The translations under genes were made by a program, and so were the position numbers. The notes beneath the pieces are model-generated. The model searched no databases. It was not told the origin of the DNA and was given only the letters and a program-made list of their open reading frames with translations. DNA of 64,000 nt from Copromyces sp. CBS 386.78 (lineage: Eukaryota; Ascomycota; Sordariomycetes; Sordariales; Sordariaceae), in assembly GCA_030685235.1 (NCBI GenBank), contig MU839176.1, positions 62,001 through 126,000 on the forward strand, read 5' to 3'. Below, piece after piece: positions 47,291-55,979 of this stretch. Position 1 is the stretch's first letter. Each line of letters begins with the position of its first letter.

Positions 47291-48670
47291 TTTAAAAGGG
47301 ATTAAAAAGCGTGCGAAGCTGTAAAGCCGATTAAATTAAGCTTTTATAAGAGAAAAACGCCCGATAACGAAGAAGTTAAAATTATTATAAAAATCCCCGT
47401 TAATTAATATAGAGAATATAAAGCAAATAACGAAATTAAAATTATAATTTAATTCGCTAAGGATTTTAATAGTATTCTAAAAAATTAAAATTTAAAAACT
47501 ATTATAACAATCTTCGGCTATAAATAGAAATATAATATCCAAAAGACTAATTAGCATCCAATTTTCAAAAACCTCAACAAATACATCCTTAATAAATAGA
47601 AGAATATTAATTTCAGTCCAAAGTATATATTAGTAAAAAATAAAAAATTCCTATAAATTCCGGAACTAAATATTTAAACTACAATAATAATCTTCTATTA
47701 TTCGGAAATCCGTAATATACTAAATAACAATTAAAAGGCGGAATATTACTTTCTTAAGAGTTGAAAGGAATTTAATAATAAATACAATTAAAATTTAAAG
47801 GCTTATATTATAGGAAATAAGCTCGGAAAGATATCCAAATTAAATAAAAATCTACTTTATAATTTTAAATAGCGTAAAATTAATATAAAATCGCTTACTA
47901 ATATCGTTATAATAATAGAAATATTAATAATCTACAATTCTTTTAATATAAAAGTAGCTTACTTAAAAATTAATATTAATTTACTACCAATTAATAAAAT
48001 ATAATATACTATAAATTAAAAATTCTAATAGTATTAAAATATTAAAGTTTTAAAGGCTAAATAAAGGAAGCCTACCCAAAAATTAAATATAAACTTCAAT
48101 ATAACCGAACCCGTTATTAACTTAATAATATAAAGTATTAATAATAACTTAATAAATTAGATAATTAACGACCTTATTAATAAAAATACGGCCGTTAACG
48201 AAATTATCGCTAATAATACTTATTTTAAATATACTATATCGAATAAAGAGGTTAAAAACGAATTAATTAATATTATAATTACTAATATATATAAATTGAT
48301 TAAAATTTGCGGGAACGATTTCGAATCGACTATAAATAATATTAAGGCTTTTATTACTATTACGGCAATTAAAATATTAATTACTATTACCGTTGCCGAA
48401 GTAAGAAAAGAAACGAAAAAAATTATAGCGGAATAGAAGAGGAAGTACGAAGAAATATAAAAGGAAATTAAAAATTTAAAAGGAAGGATTAAAGAACTAA
48501 AGTAATAAAAGAAAATAAATATTAAAAATCTATAGAAATTTATTAAGGGAGTAGTATTAAAACGTATAAAAAATAAGGAAAGGGTAATTAATATTAAGCA
48601 AGGAGATTTCTTAAAGTTGAAAAATGGAAGGTATATATTCAAATATAAATTAAGGGAAATATTCATTTAA
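47291..48670 (+). pseudogene. Extra sense-strand frame of about 460 codons in Gypsy-5, unrecognised
   Basis: One plus-strand frame runs from 47291 to at least 48670. Nearly every stop in it is a TAA or TAG at a place where Gln or Trp would fit, as RIP makes from CAA, CAG and TGG; one is TGA. Readable segments include KACEAVKPIKLSFYKRKTPD, YYSEIRNILN, AYIIGNKLGKISKLNKNLLY and a C-terminal coiled-coil-like stretch (EVRKETKKII, then KEIKNLKGRIKELK), with a basic tail (QGDFLKLKNGRYIFKYKLRE). The 148-codon minus-strand frame 48220-48666 is its shadow. It lies between the chromodomain and the polypurine tract, where Gypsy-4 has nothing. Family not recognised: a captured gene or a second gag-like gene are both possible. 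Confidence 0.55.
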
Positions 48671-48792
48671 AAAACCTTAATTAATAACGTTAATAAAGTA
48701 ATATAGTAGAAGGCTATAATTAAACTTAATTAACGGGCGCTTATATATATATAGCGATAAGGATATTGCTATTTTTTCTCTGAAAGGGGTAT

Positions 48793-48986
48793 TAATACGT
48801 AGTTTCCCTTATAGAAGGACCTTTTTACCTACTACGTTTAACGTAGGGTAAGCATGCATTATATACATATGTATATTTAGCCGTACGCATTAACGCACTA
48901 ATTCTAAATCTCTCCTAGAATCAACAACAATATCATAATCACGTTAACGCGCTACGCTGATCTCATCACACGGTTTCCATGCATCA
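48793..48986 (+). repeat. Gypsy-5 3' LTR (194 bp)
   Basis: Begins TAATACGTAGTTTCCC and ends CCATGCATCA. Its right two-thirds are almost free of RIP although the hAT DNA that follows is heavily mutated. Confidence 0.94.
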
Positions 48987-48991
48987 TACTT

Positions 48992-49990
48992 CCTATATAG
49001 GCTAATTAATTTTTTCGCTTTAATAGCCTTTAACGAACGAATATATTTAAAGTCGATTTACAATTTAATTGTTACCTCGGACTTTAATAATAATTTAATT
49101 ATTATTTTAAAGTTAAGAAGGGATAAAAATTGGCGGAAGTTCGGGTTAGTAACCCTATTAAAGGGTACGTTATAATCGATAACTTAGTTGAATAGTAATT
49201 TTTTAAAGGTATTAATAGTAGGCTTCGGTATGGAAATTCGCCTAAATTTATAAATTTTAACGATTTAATAGAATACGTTCTAAATTACTATCTTTTAGTA
49301 CTTAGGAATTAGGCTATCTTTATTATTTTAGTACTCTTCATTATTAAACCTATTAACGTAGTACTCTCTCTTAAAATGCCCGATCGTAGAGCTGGTAGCG
49401 GCGCTAACGTAAATTTGGTTATAATCGTAGCATAACTACGCTTACTCAATAGTCTTATAGATAGTATTGCCGTTAATAATTTTATTTTTAATTTCAGTAA
49501 ATTAAATGCTATAGTATTTAATAGGAGAGGTTCGTAGGCGAGCCCGTAATAGCCACGCGTTAATTATGTATTCTTTAGCCTTATATTTAATGCGGCGGAA
49601 TTTATTTATCTATAGTAATATTTATAATAATTATTAGCGGTTAGTATCTAATAGTCTTAATACTTCTAATGGGCATTAAGGAGGTTACCTACTTTATCCT
49701 TTAATTTAATAGCAAGGTTTCTAATACGTTAAAAGACGTTATCACCCTTCTTTAATATAGTAAAAGCACTAATAATAAAAGTAATATTATTTCTATTATT
49801 TACAAGAGTACGAATAATATATATAGGAGAATTAACGAGAGGGTTCTCTATAAAGGAAGTATTAGTAATAGATTTAACTATATTAGTAATATATAAAAGT
49901 ATAGTAGAGTAATAAAGAGTAGAAGGTAAGAAAGAGGGTGCAAAGGAGCCTAGTACGTATAATTAAAAAGTATAGATAGATATAGAGGTG
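48992..49990 (-). pseudogene. hAT-1 transposase, N-terminal part
   Basis: Minus strand. Readable segments: VSAATSSTIGHFKREY near 49400, FKKLLFN followed by VIDYNVPFNRVTNPNFRQFL near 49130-49210, which matches the hAT pattern of a position-specific Val-Pro-Phe and Asn-Phe/Ser-Phe motif before the catalytic core. A DNA-binding zinc finger upstream was not resolved. Continues at 37927 after removal of Gypsy-5. Confidence 0.7.
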
Positions 49991-50366
49991 GGTATTAATC
50001 TTTTTTAATACTATAATAGGTATTACTATCTTAAGCGAATTAATAAGGCTAGTGCGCCACTTAAACGGGCGCTATCGAACCCCTAGAACCCTGCTAGCGG
50101 CCCGTCGGGAGTAGACTTTTTACATAGCGTTTGAACGGATACGATACCAAGTACCAGATATTGAAAAGAGCTAGATTCCTAGCCAAAATCTACCCCTTCA
50201 AATATTATAAACTATAATTAATACTAGATTGCCAATTTAACGCAAATAAACAAATAAGCTAAACCCTGTCAGATTATTTGCGTTTTCCCTCGATTTGCCT
50301 CACTAGATTGCCTTAGATTGTTACTTGTTATTTGTTATTTGAATTGTCTTAATCGCTGGGATGGGG

Positions 50367-51045
50367 ATGGGCTGCCTTAAGTATTCGTGGAGGACTGGCA
50401 CTGAGTCTGGGTGGATGATCCAGCCTAGTTCGGGGTGCACTTAGTCCTCTGACCTCTGTGAGATCACGAACAACAAGCGATGGACATCGTGATTGTGATG
50501 TGGATTGATGATGCTATGGAAAAGAGAGAGGAGAGAGCGGAAGGTTTGGAGGGCTAGAAATGGTGGGCAGAATGCCAGGGCACGAGTGGGGCAGGCTATA
50601 GATGGCCGCCCACCTGCAGAGTGCGGCTGGGACCCACCAACATCCTCTCCTTTTTCAAGTCTTCCAGTCTTCCAGTCCGTTTCAAAACTTCCTTCTTCTT
50701 CTTCAATCGGCTCGTCCTCTTCTTTCTTTTTGGTAGCCAAGTGGCGGCGCCATAGGCTCTTTGCATTCGTACAGTTGAGGTAGGTACCTCTACGGACTTG
50801 CTTCGACGTATGAAAGGGAAAGATTTGAAGGCTGTGTGGCTGGAAGGGGAGGACTGGATGTGTAGAAGGGAGCTACACATGGAAAGGACGAACCGAGAGG
50901 GTTGGAAGGCTGGAAGGGGAAGACTGGAACGTGCATCCCGCCAATGGAACCTGAACTGCTTGCTCTGGGGTCCTGCTGCCCGGCCATTCCTTCCTTCCTT
51001 CCTTCCTTTCGGGAATGTAATTACAGAGTTTCTCCAGCGCTCTTG
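50367..51045. other. Host DNA between two hAT-type elements
   Basis: Normal composition, no RIP. Several overlapping frames on both strands (for example 50441-50740 minus, 50505-50783 plus) are short, unrecognised and mutually exclusive. GGCTGGAAGGGGARGACTGG occurs twice (about 50839 and 50910). A (TTCC)n tract sits at 50986-51008. Before the insertions this DNA joined 35618 on one side and 54346 on the other. Confidence 0.5.
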
Positions 51046-51469
51046 CCTAGTAGCAGGGTTGGGAATTAGTACGGTACTAATTAGTACAACTCTAGTATTA
51101 GTATTTAGTATTAGTATTAGTACGGCCTCAGTACTAGACTAGACTAATACTAGACTAGACTAAAATACTAGACTAGTATACTAAAATACTAATTTCAAAA
51201 AATGTGTTTTTTTTACATTTTTAAACCGTAGATAATTTAGATAATAATAAATACGTATAAAAATAGTCGTTTTATATATATATTATTTTTCTTGATTTAA
51301 TTATAAATATTCAAACTTTCCTAAAGTAAATATTATAATTATTAATTGTAGAAAAATAATTCTAGTATTCTAGTTTAGATACTATATAAGGAAGAATTAA
51401 ACAGACTTAAATATATTTAAAATATATGTATATCCTTAATTTTCAATTATAAAAAAATACTAGAGTCGT

Positions 51470-51640
51470 ACTAATTAGTACTTTTAGTATACTAATTAGT
51501 ACTTTTAGTATACTAATTAGTATTTTAGTATACTAATTAGTACTTTTAGTATACTAATTAGTACTTTTAGTATACTAATTAGTATTTTAGTATACTAGTT
51601 AGTATTTTAGTATACTAATTAGTACTTTTAGTATTTATAT
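51470..51640. repeat. Tandem TACTAATTAGTA-TTTTAGTA repeat, left end of hAT-2
   Basis: At least eight consecutive copies of a 19-22-base unit TTTTAGTATACTAATTAGTA. Each unit is largely self-complementary. A shorter version of the same array is at 53990-54110 near the right end. Confidence 0.9.
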
Positions 51641-51869
51641 AGTATGAAAAATACTAAAAAGATTAGGTTAGTATTAAGGGTATTAGATTAATATTATATA
51701 AAAATAAAAGGTTTTATAATAAAAATGATAATATAATTTCAAATATAAATTATATTAAATAGTGTAAATTATTATAATTATAATAATTAGGAATATAAGA
51801 TAAATATTACGCAATATAAGAATTAAAATAATAATAATATTTCTTTTGTATTATTTTTAGTTATTTTTA

Positions 51870-52240
51870 GTTATTTTTTCGTAGAACTATTTTCCCTACC
51901 CTTTTTTCTTCCAACCCTCCTTCTAACCCTCATCCTAACCCTCCTTCTAATCCTCCTTCTAACCCTCCTTCTAACCTTCTTTCCAACCCTCCTTTCAACC
52001 CTCCTTCTAACCCTCCTTTTAATCCTCCTTCCAACCCTCCTTCCAACCTCCTTTCTATTCCTCGTAGAAAACCGGTTAGGCCTCGTGGTTCTAAGAATAA
52101 GAAGAATAGGGTAGAAAAGGTTTATAAGGGCCGTAGATATATATTTCCATTATATAACAATTTTTTTCCCTTTTTTTATTTCTTTAATTTTTCGCTTTGT
52201 TTTTTCCTTTTCCTCTTTTAATTCTTTTTTCTTTTCTTGT
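51870..52240 (+). pseudogene. Possible coding remnant with 12-base tandem repeats in hAT-2
   Basis: A 12-base repeat (AACCCTCCTTCT) occupies about 51912-52052 and encodes Ser-Asn-Pro-Pro units in one frame. The frame then continues IPRRKPVRPRGSKNKKNRVEK, a basic segment like a nuclear signal, and is lost in a T-rich stretch. No start codon is visible. It could be the N-terminus of the lost transposase; this is weak. Confidence 0.35.
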
Positions 52241-52499
52241 TTAATTGTTTTCCTTTTTTTCCTATTTAAGTCTTCCAGTTTAGTTGAATTATTAAACCTA
52301 TATATATAAATAACTCTCAGAAAAATCTAACTGATATTTGGTTTCGAAATAATTAATTAACTATTAGATTTTAAATAATATAAAATTTATATATAAAATA
52401 TTAATATTCTCTTATAAATAATATTTTTCCAACTACTATATTATATTAATATTTGATTAATAGAAAATAAATCTTTATAATTATATACTATTTTATGAT

Positions 52500-52860
52500 T
52501 ATAAGTATAAGATTTAGATTCAACTAAAACTAGTACTAAAATACTAAAATCGGTACTAAAATACTAAAATACTAAAATACTAAAATACTAAAATACTAAA
52601 ATACTAAAATACTAAAATACTAAAATACTAAAATACTAAAATACTAAAATACTAAAACNNNNNNNNNNNNNNNNNNNNNNNNNNNNNNNNNNNNNNNNNN
52701 NNNNNNNNNNNNNNNNNNNNNNNNNNNNNNNNNNNNNNNNNNNNNNNNNNNNNNNTATAATAAAACAAGTACTAAAATACTAAAATCGGTACTAAAATAC
52801 TAAAATCGTTATTAAAATACTAAAATCGATACTAAAATAATAAAATACTGAAATACTAAA
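52500..52860. repeat. (ACTAAAAT)n tandem repeat spanning the assembly gap
   Basis: Perfect 8-base units from about 52555 up to the gap, and degenerate units with CGGT, CGTT and CGAT variants after it. The true array length is unknown. Confidence 0.92.
52659..52755. other. Assembly gap (97 N)
   Basis: Unknown bases inside the octanucleotide array; gap size may be arbitrary. Confidence 0.99.
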
Positions 52861-53185
52861 ACTAATACTAAAAAATCAAAATTCATATAGAAACTATTAA
52901 GAAAAATCTTTATTCTTAAATTAAATTATATAGTAAAAAATGATACATCTAGTATTATATTATAAATCTAAAATATTAAATATTATAAAATAATTTAAAT
53001 TAAAATATTTTTTATTTTTCTAAATTCTTCTAATTTATTCTTTATTTTACTTATTATATTTATATAATATAAATAAATAATATATATATATATATATATA
53101 ATAAATAATAATTATATAATTATAAAAGTTATTATTATATTATATTCTCCTTTTTATATTCCTCTAATTCTTCGTCGTTTAAATC

Positions 53186-53431
53186 TTATAAATTAATATC
53201 TTTATTACCCTTACTATCTTCCTTATATATAATACACTTTCCTTTCCGAATCTTTTCCTTATAATTAATAGTAATATTATTATCCTCTTCACTTTCTTCC
53301 TCTTCTACTTTTTCCTCTTCTTCTTTATTACTACTAATAGTAATAGTTTCAGATTTCTTTTTATTTATTCTTCTTCTTTTCTTTTCTCTTTTTTGCTCTA
53401 TAGTAATAAGCTTACTATTAATAATATCCAT
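53186..53431 (-). pseudogene. Low-complexity charged frame in hAT-2
   Basis: Minus-strand frame of 81 codons with a basic block (EQKREKKRRRINKKK) followed by an acidic block (NKEEEEKVEEEESEED). It resembles a linker of a DNA-binding protein and may be a transposase remnant, but composition alone could produce it. Confidence 0.25.
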
Positions 53432-54345
53432 ATTATCATTATTATTACTACTACTACTACTACTACTAGAAGTATTAATATTATTAGCTATTTTATAATT
53501 TATTTACTAATATTATATATAGGGTAGTACAACCTTTTGGGTTTGTGATAATTCCCGCTGCAATAAACGGTATCTAAATAAGAATACCTTGGAATTTCAC
53601 TGGCGCTAACAGAAGATTTTGAAGAATAAGAGCGAATTTTATAAGCTTTGCTTTGAAAGGGTATAAATAGATAGATTTCCTTTTAGTATTCTTGATAATA
53701 ATCATTATCGTTGCTTTTATTTAGTTTTAAATTATATAGCTGAATTTATTATATAAAAGGTATATTAAGGATGATTTTTAAGTTATATAATATAAATAGT
53801 ATTTATAATAAATAAAAACTAATTTAGAGGATGTTAATATTATAATAATTAATTTAAAATAATATAGATATAATAATATTAATATATTTATCTATTAATA
53901 TTAAAAATGTATATTTTATTATACTTTTAATTTTCAAAAATTATAACTATTGAATTAATAAATCTAATACTAGACTAGTATTTCTAGTACTAGACTAGTA
54001 TTTTAGTATACTAATTAGTATTTTAGTATACTAATTAGTACTTTTAGTATACTAATTAGTATTTTAGTATACTAATTAGTACTAATTAGTATTTTAGTAT
54101 CGTTAATAACTTTTTTATTATATGATATTTTTAAAAACCGTTTGTAGTATGAAAATCAGCTTATTAAGTAGTATATTGTATATATTAAAACTAATAATCG
54201 ATAAATACTAAAATACTTTAGTACGTACTAAATACTAGAGTACTAATTAGTATTAGTACTGGTCTAGTACTAATACTAGACCTCTAGTATTAGTACGACC
54301 CAAATACTAGACTAGACTAATACTAATCCCAACCCTGCCTAGTAG

Positions 54346-55007
54346 GTATTGGAAATTTCGCAGAAGTTCGAAGTTGAAACCCGGGCCCTTCCCTCTTTCC
54401 AAGTCTTCTCGTATCCGATCGCCACTCAATTCCTAAACACCGCACCGGGGTCGGTGACTTCGTCGTCCAAAGCCCACCAGAACTTCGACTGAGACGTGGT
54501 ATAGCCATAGAGCAATTCAAGGGCCAGTGGTGGCGAGACACGTTCCCAGCTGTCGCTCTTTTCTCTGTGTTTGAGATATGCGGATAAAAAGTCACAATAA
54601 TTCGAGACTCCAAATGTGTAATCCCGCAGTTTCGTTCTATGATTGATCTGGTGGTCGAAACTGCAAGAACAGTCAGGTCTCCATCAAAGGCATGGGCGCA
54701 AGCCGCGCAACCAGACTCGCCTTTGGGAAGGATAGTAGACTGGAATATTTAACTCCTTCCACTTCCACTTGCACTGGAGGCCATTCTCAGGCGAGGTAGG
54801 CACCTTCCTTCTTCCCCTCCATGTATCTGGTTCTTTCCTCTGTGGATGTTTTCTGTCATCCGCAAAGAAAAAAAAAAAAAAACCGGAAAGTTTTCAGCCG
54901 ATCGTCTTTCAACCTTCATCCCACACTTTCATCCAAAAAACCAGTTGTCATCCGATCACAACATCATCCGATCACGCCACACCGTTCGTCCGATTAAATC
55001 CTGAGCT
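54346..55007. other. Host DNA, upstream region of the 55008 gene
   Basis: Normal composition. Overlapping frames on both strands near 54346-54613 (including a plus-strand frame open to about 54580 that ends TFPAVALFSVFEICG) have no recognised family. C/T-rich sequence and an A-run (54868-54882) lie within 250 bp of the start codon at 55008. Confidence 0.5.
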
Positions 55008-55504
55008 ATGACCCCTAAGGAGAGAAAGTGGCTGGATGAACAGATCCATCGCTATCGACTGTGTGGCCGCATCTGCGGATACGCCTTTGGCGTTGCCATA
55101 GCCTGTGAGTTTTCTAAACCTTTCTAGATACTCTGACATCTATTCAGTTCTGACCGTTATTGTTGCCCTGGTCTAGGCATCACAATCATCGTCGTCCTGT
55201 TTTTTTGGGGACCCACCAAGCTCCTCTCACAAAAGGAGGGAATCTGGGGCCGGACCCCCTACCTCTACTATCTCTGCTTCGCCTGCCTGGTTGTTGGGTG
55301 GTTTTCTGGAGATGTTAGGCAAAATATTTGTGAGGAGGTCATGGAGCGGGCATATGTAAGTCTTGGCACCCAATGCCTCTTCTTGCTCTGTGTGAAAGAA
55401 GCAACTGCTGATATATTTGTTTGGTGGTGCTCCAGGCTCGCGCTCAAAAGTTCAAGAGTCCCGCTCGCCGCAAGAAGGAGATTCAAAAGTATAGGCTGTA
55501 CTAG
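55008..55504 (+). CDS. Small two-helix membrane protein, three exons (114 residues)
   Basis: Exons 55008-55104, 55177-55355 and 55436-55504. Both introns (72 and 80 bp) have strong fungal sites: T|GTGAGT...CTAG|GC with a TCTGAC branch point, and T|GTAAGT...CCAG|GC. The spliced frame is continuous from ATGACCCCTAAG to TAG at 55502-55504. The protein starts MTPKERKWLDEQIHRYR, has hydrophobic helices at about residues 22-43 (ending IIVVLFFW) and 61-76 (YLYYLCFACLVVGWF), and a basic C-terminal tail (KSPARRKKEIQKYRLY). It is probably a small integral membrane protein with cytosolic basic ends; compartment is not determined. No family recognised. It is not RIP-affected although it lies between a hAT-type element and a Copia element, so it is likely functional. 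Confidence 0.75.
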
Positions 55505-55715
55505 ATAGGGGCTAGGGGGCAAAATGTGTCGCCGGCCTTTTCTCCCGGCGGGTATGGTCTCGGCCTGCTGCATGTAAAATTTAACATATTAAGACACTTT
55601 ACTGTCGCCGGTTACCTACCCATTTTTCCGTCTCAACATTTGCACTGCCTTATGTCCGAGTCCATGTTGAGATTACTCAAGCTGTTTTCGAAGCCTGCCG
55701 TGGCACAGACGGGTG
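55505..55715. other. 3' region of the small membrane-protein gene
   Basis: Normal composition. A short hairpin (GCCGG CCTTTTCT CCCGGC, about 55532-55550) lies about 30 bp after the stop codon. A plus-strand frame (55526-55726) runs into the Copia LTR and is not supported. Confidence 0.4.
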
Positions 55716-55720
55716 TGGCG

Positions 55721-55907
55721 TGTTGAAGCCATTTACATATCTTGGCATTCTTGGCATTAGTGGATACGATCTACATATGGCTACCCTGTATATAAGTCGG
55801 ACTTAGTCCTCCCTTTTCTCCTCTCTTACTCTCTTCTTCAATTAATTAAGATATTTTACTACTACTCTATCATCTTATGTAATTACCTCCTTTATTATAG
55901 TTTAATA
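55721..55907 (+). repeat. Copia 5' LTR (187 bp)
   Basis: Begins TGTTGAAGCCATTTACATAT, ends TTATAGTTTAATA. The outer ~80 bp are free of RIP and the inner part is RIP-mutated. Confidence 0.95.
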
Positions 55908-55921
55908 GGTTATAAACCCGG
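55908..55921 (+). other. Copia primer-binding site
   Basis: GGTTATAAACCCGG directly after the LTR resembles the half-tRNA-Met(i) site GGTTATGAGCCC used by many fungal Copia elements, with one RIP-type G-to-A. The tRNA assignment is from general knowledge. Confidence 0.65.
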
Positions 55922-55979
55922 ATACGTTGTGCGCGTTACGATAATATAAAAATAGCTAAGTTTATAATCGCTATTTACC

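Larger units (their letters stand above)
37933..48986 (+). mobile_element. Gypsy-5: chromovirus inserted in hAT-1
   Basis: LTRs of 194 bp (37933-38126 and 48793-48986), termini TGATGC...GCATCA after allowing for RIP, and target duplication TACTT (37928-37932 and 48987-48991). AAAGGGGTAT before the right LTR is the polypurine tract, so it reads on the plus strand. At 11054 bp it is unusually long: it carries a 1.34-kb insertion and an extra 3' frame. Confidence 0.95.
35627..50358 (-). mobile_element. hAT transposon (hAT-1), split by Gypsy-5
   Basis: Ends CAGTGATTAAAACAAT (35627-35642) and, inverted, CAGCGATTAAGACAAT (50358-50343): 14 of 16 match. Flanked by a perfect 8-bp duplication GGATGGGG (35619-35626 and 50359-50366). 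Subterminal TTTGCCTCA and CTTAGATTGT-type repeats lie at both ends. Transposase remnants read on the minus strand from about 49990 to 35880. Without the 11054-bp Gypsy-5 and its 5-bp duplication the element is about 3.7 kb, a normal autonomous hAT size. Confidence 0.94.
51054..54337. mobile_element. hAT-type element hAT-2 with dense TAGTA subterminal repeats
   Basis: Starts CAGGGTTGGGAATTAGTACG and ends TACTAATCCCAACCCTG. Perfect 8-bp duplication CCTAGTAG at 51046-51053 and 54338-54345. Both ends, for several hundred bases, consist of TACTAATTAGTA, CTAGACTAGA and TTTTAGTATA-type units, which could be transposase binding sites in large number. Strongly AT-rich interior. At least 3284 bp including a gap of unknown bases. 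No intact transposase. Confidence 0.93.

Noticed and set aside
48220..48666. 148-codon minus-strand hydrophobic frame resembling a membrane protein
   Set aside because: It is the shadow of the sense-strand extra frame of Gypsy-5; the Phe/Ile/Leu content comes from antisense Lys/Glu/Asn codons.
50441..51142. Overlapping frames in host DNA between the hAT elements
   Set aside because: Short, on both strands, one running into hAT-2; no motif or splice structure supports any of them.
53990..54110. Regular repeat units that could suggest a CRISPR array
   Set aside because: Units are self-complementary and contiguous without unique spacers, and the genome is eukaryotic.
55526..55726. 66-codon plus-strand frame after the small membrane-protein gene
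   Set aside because: It ends inside the Copia LTR, and extension across the restored target site gives no recognisable protein.
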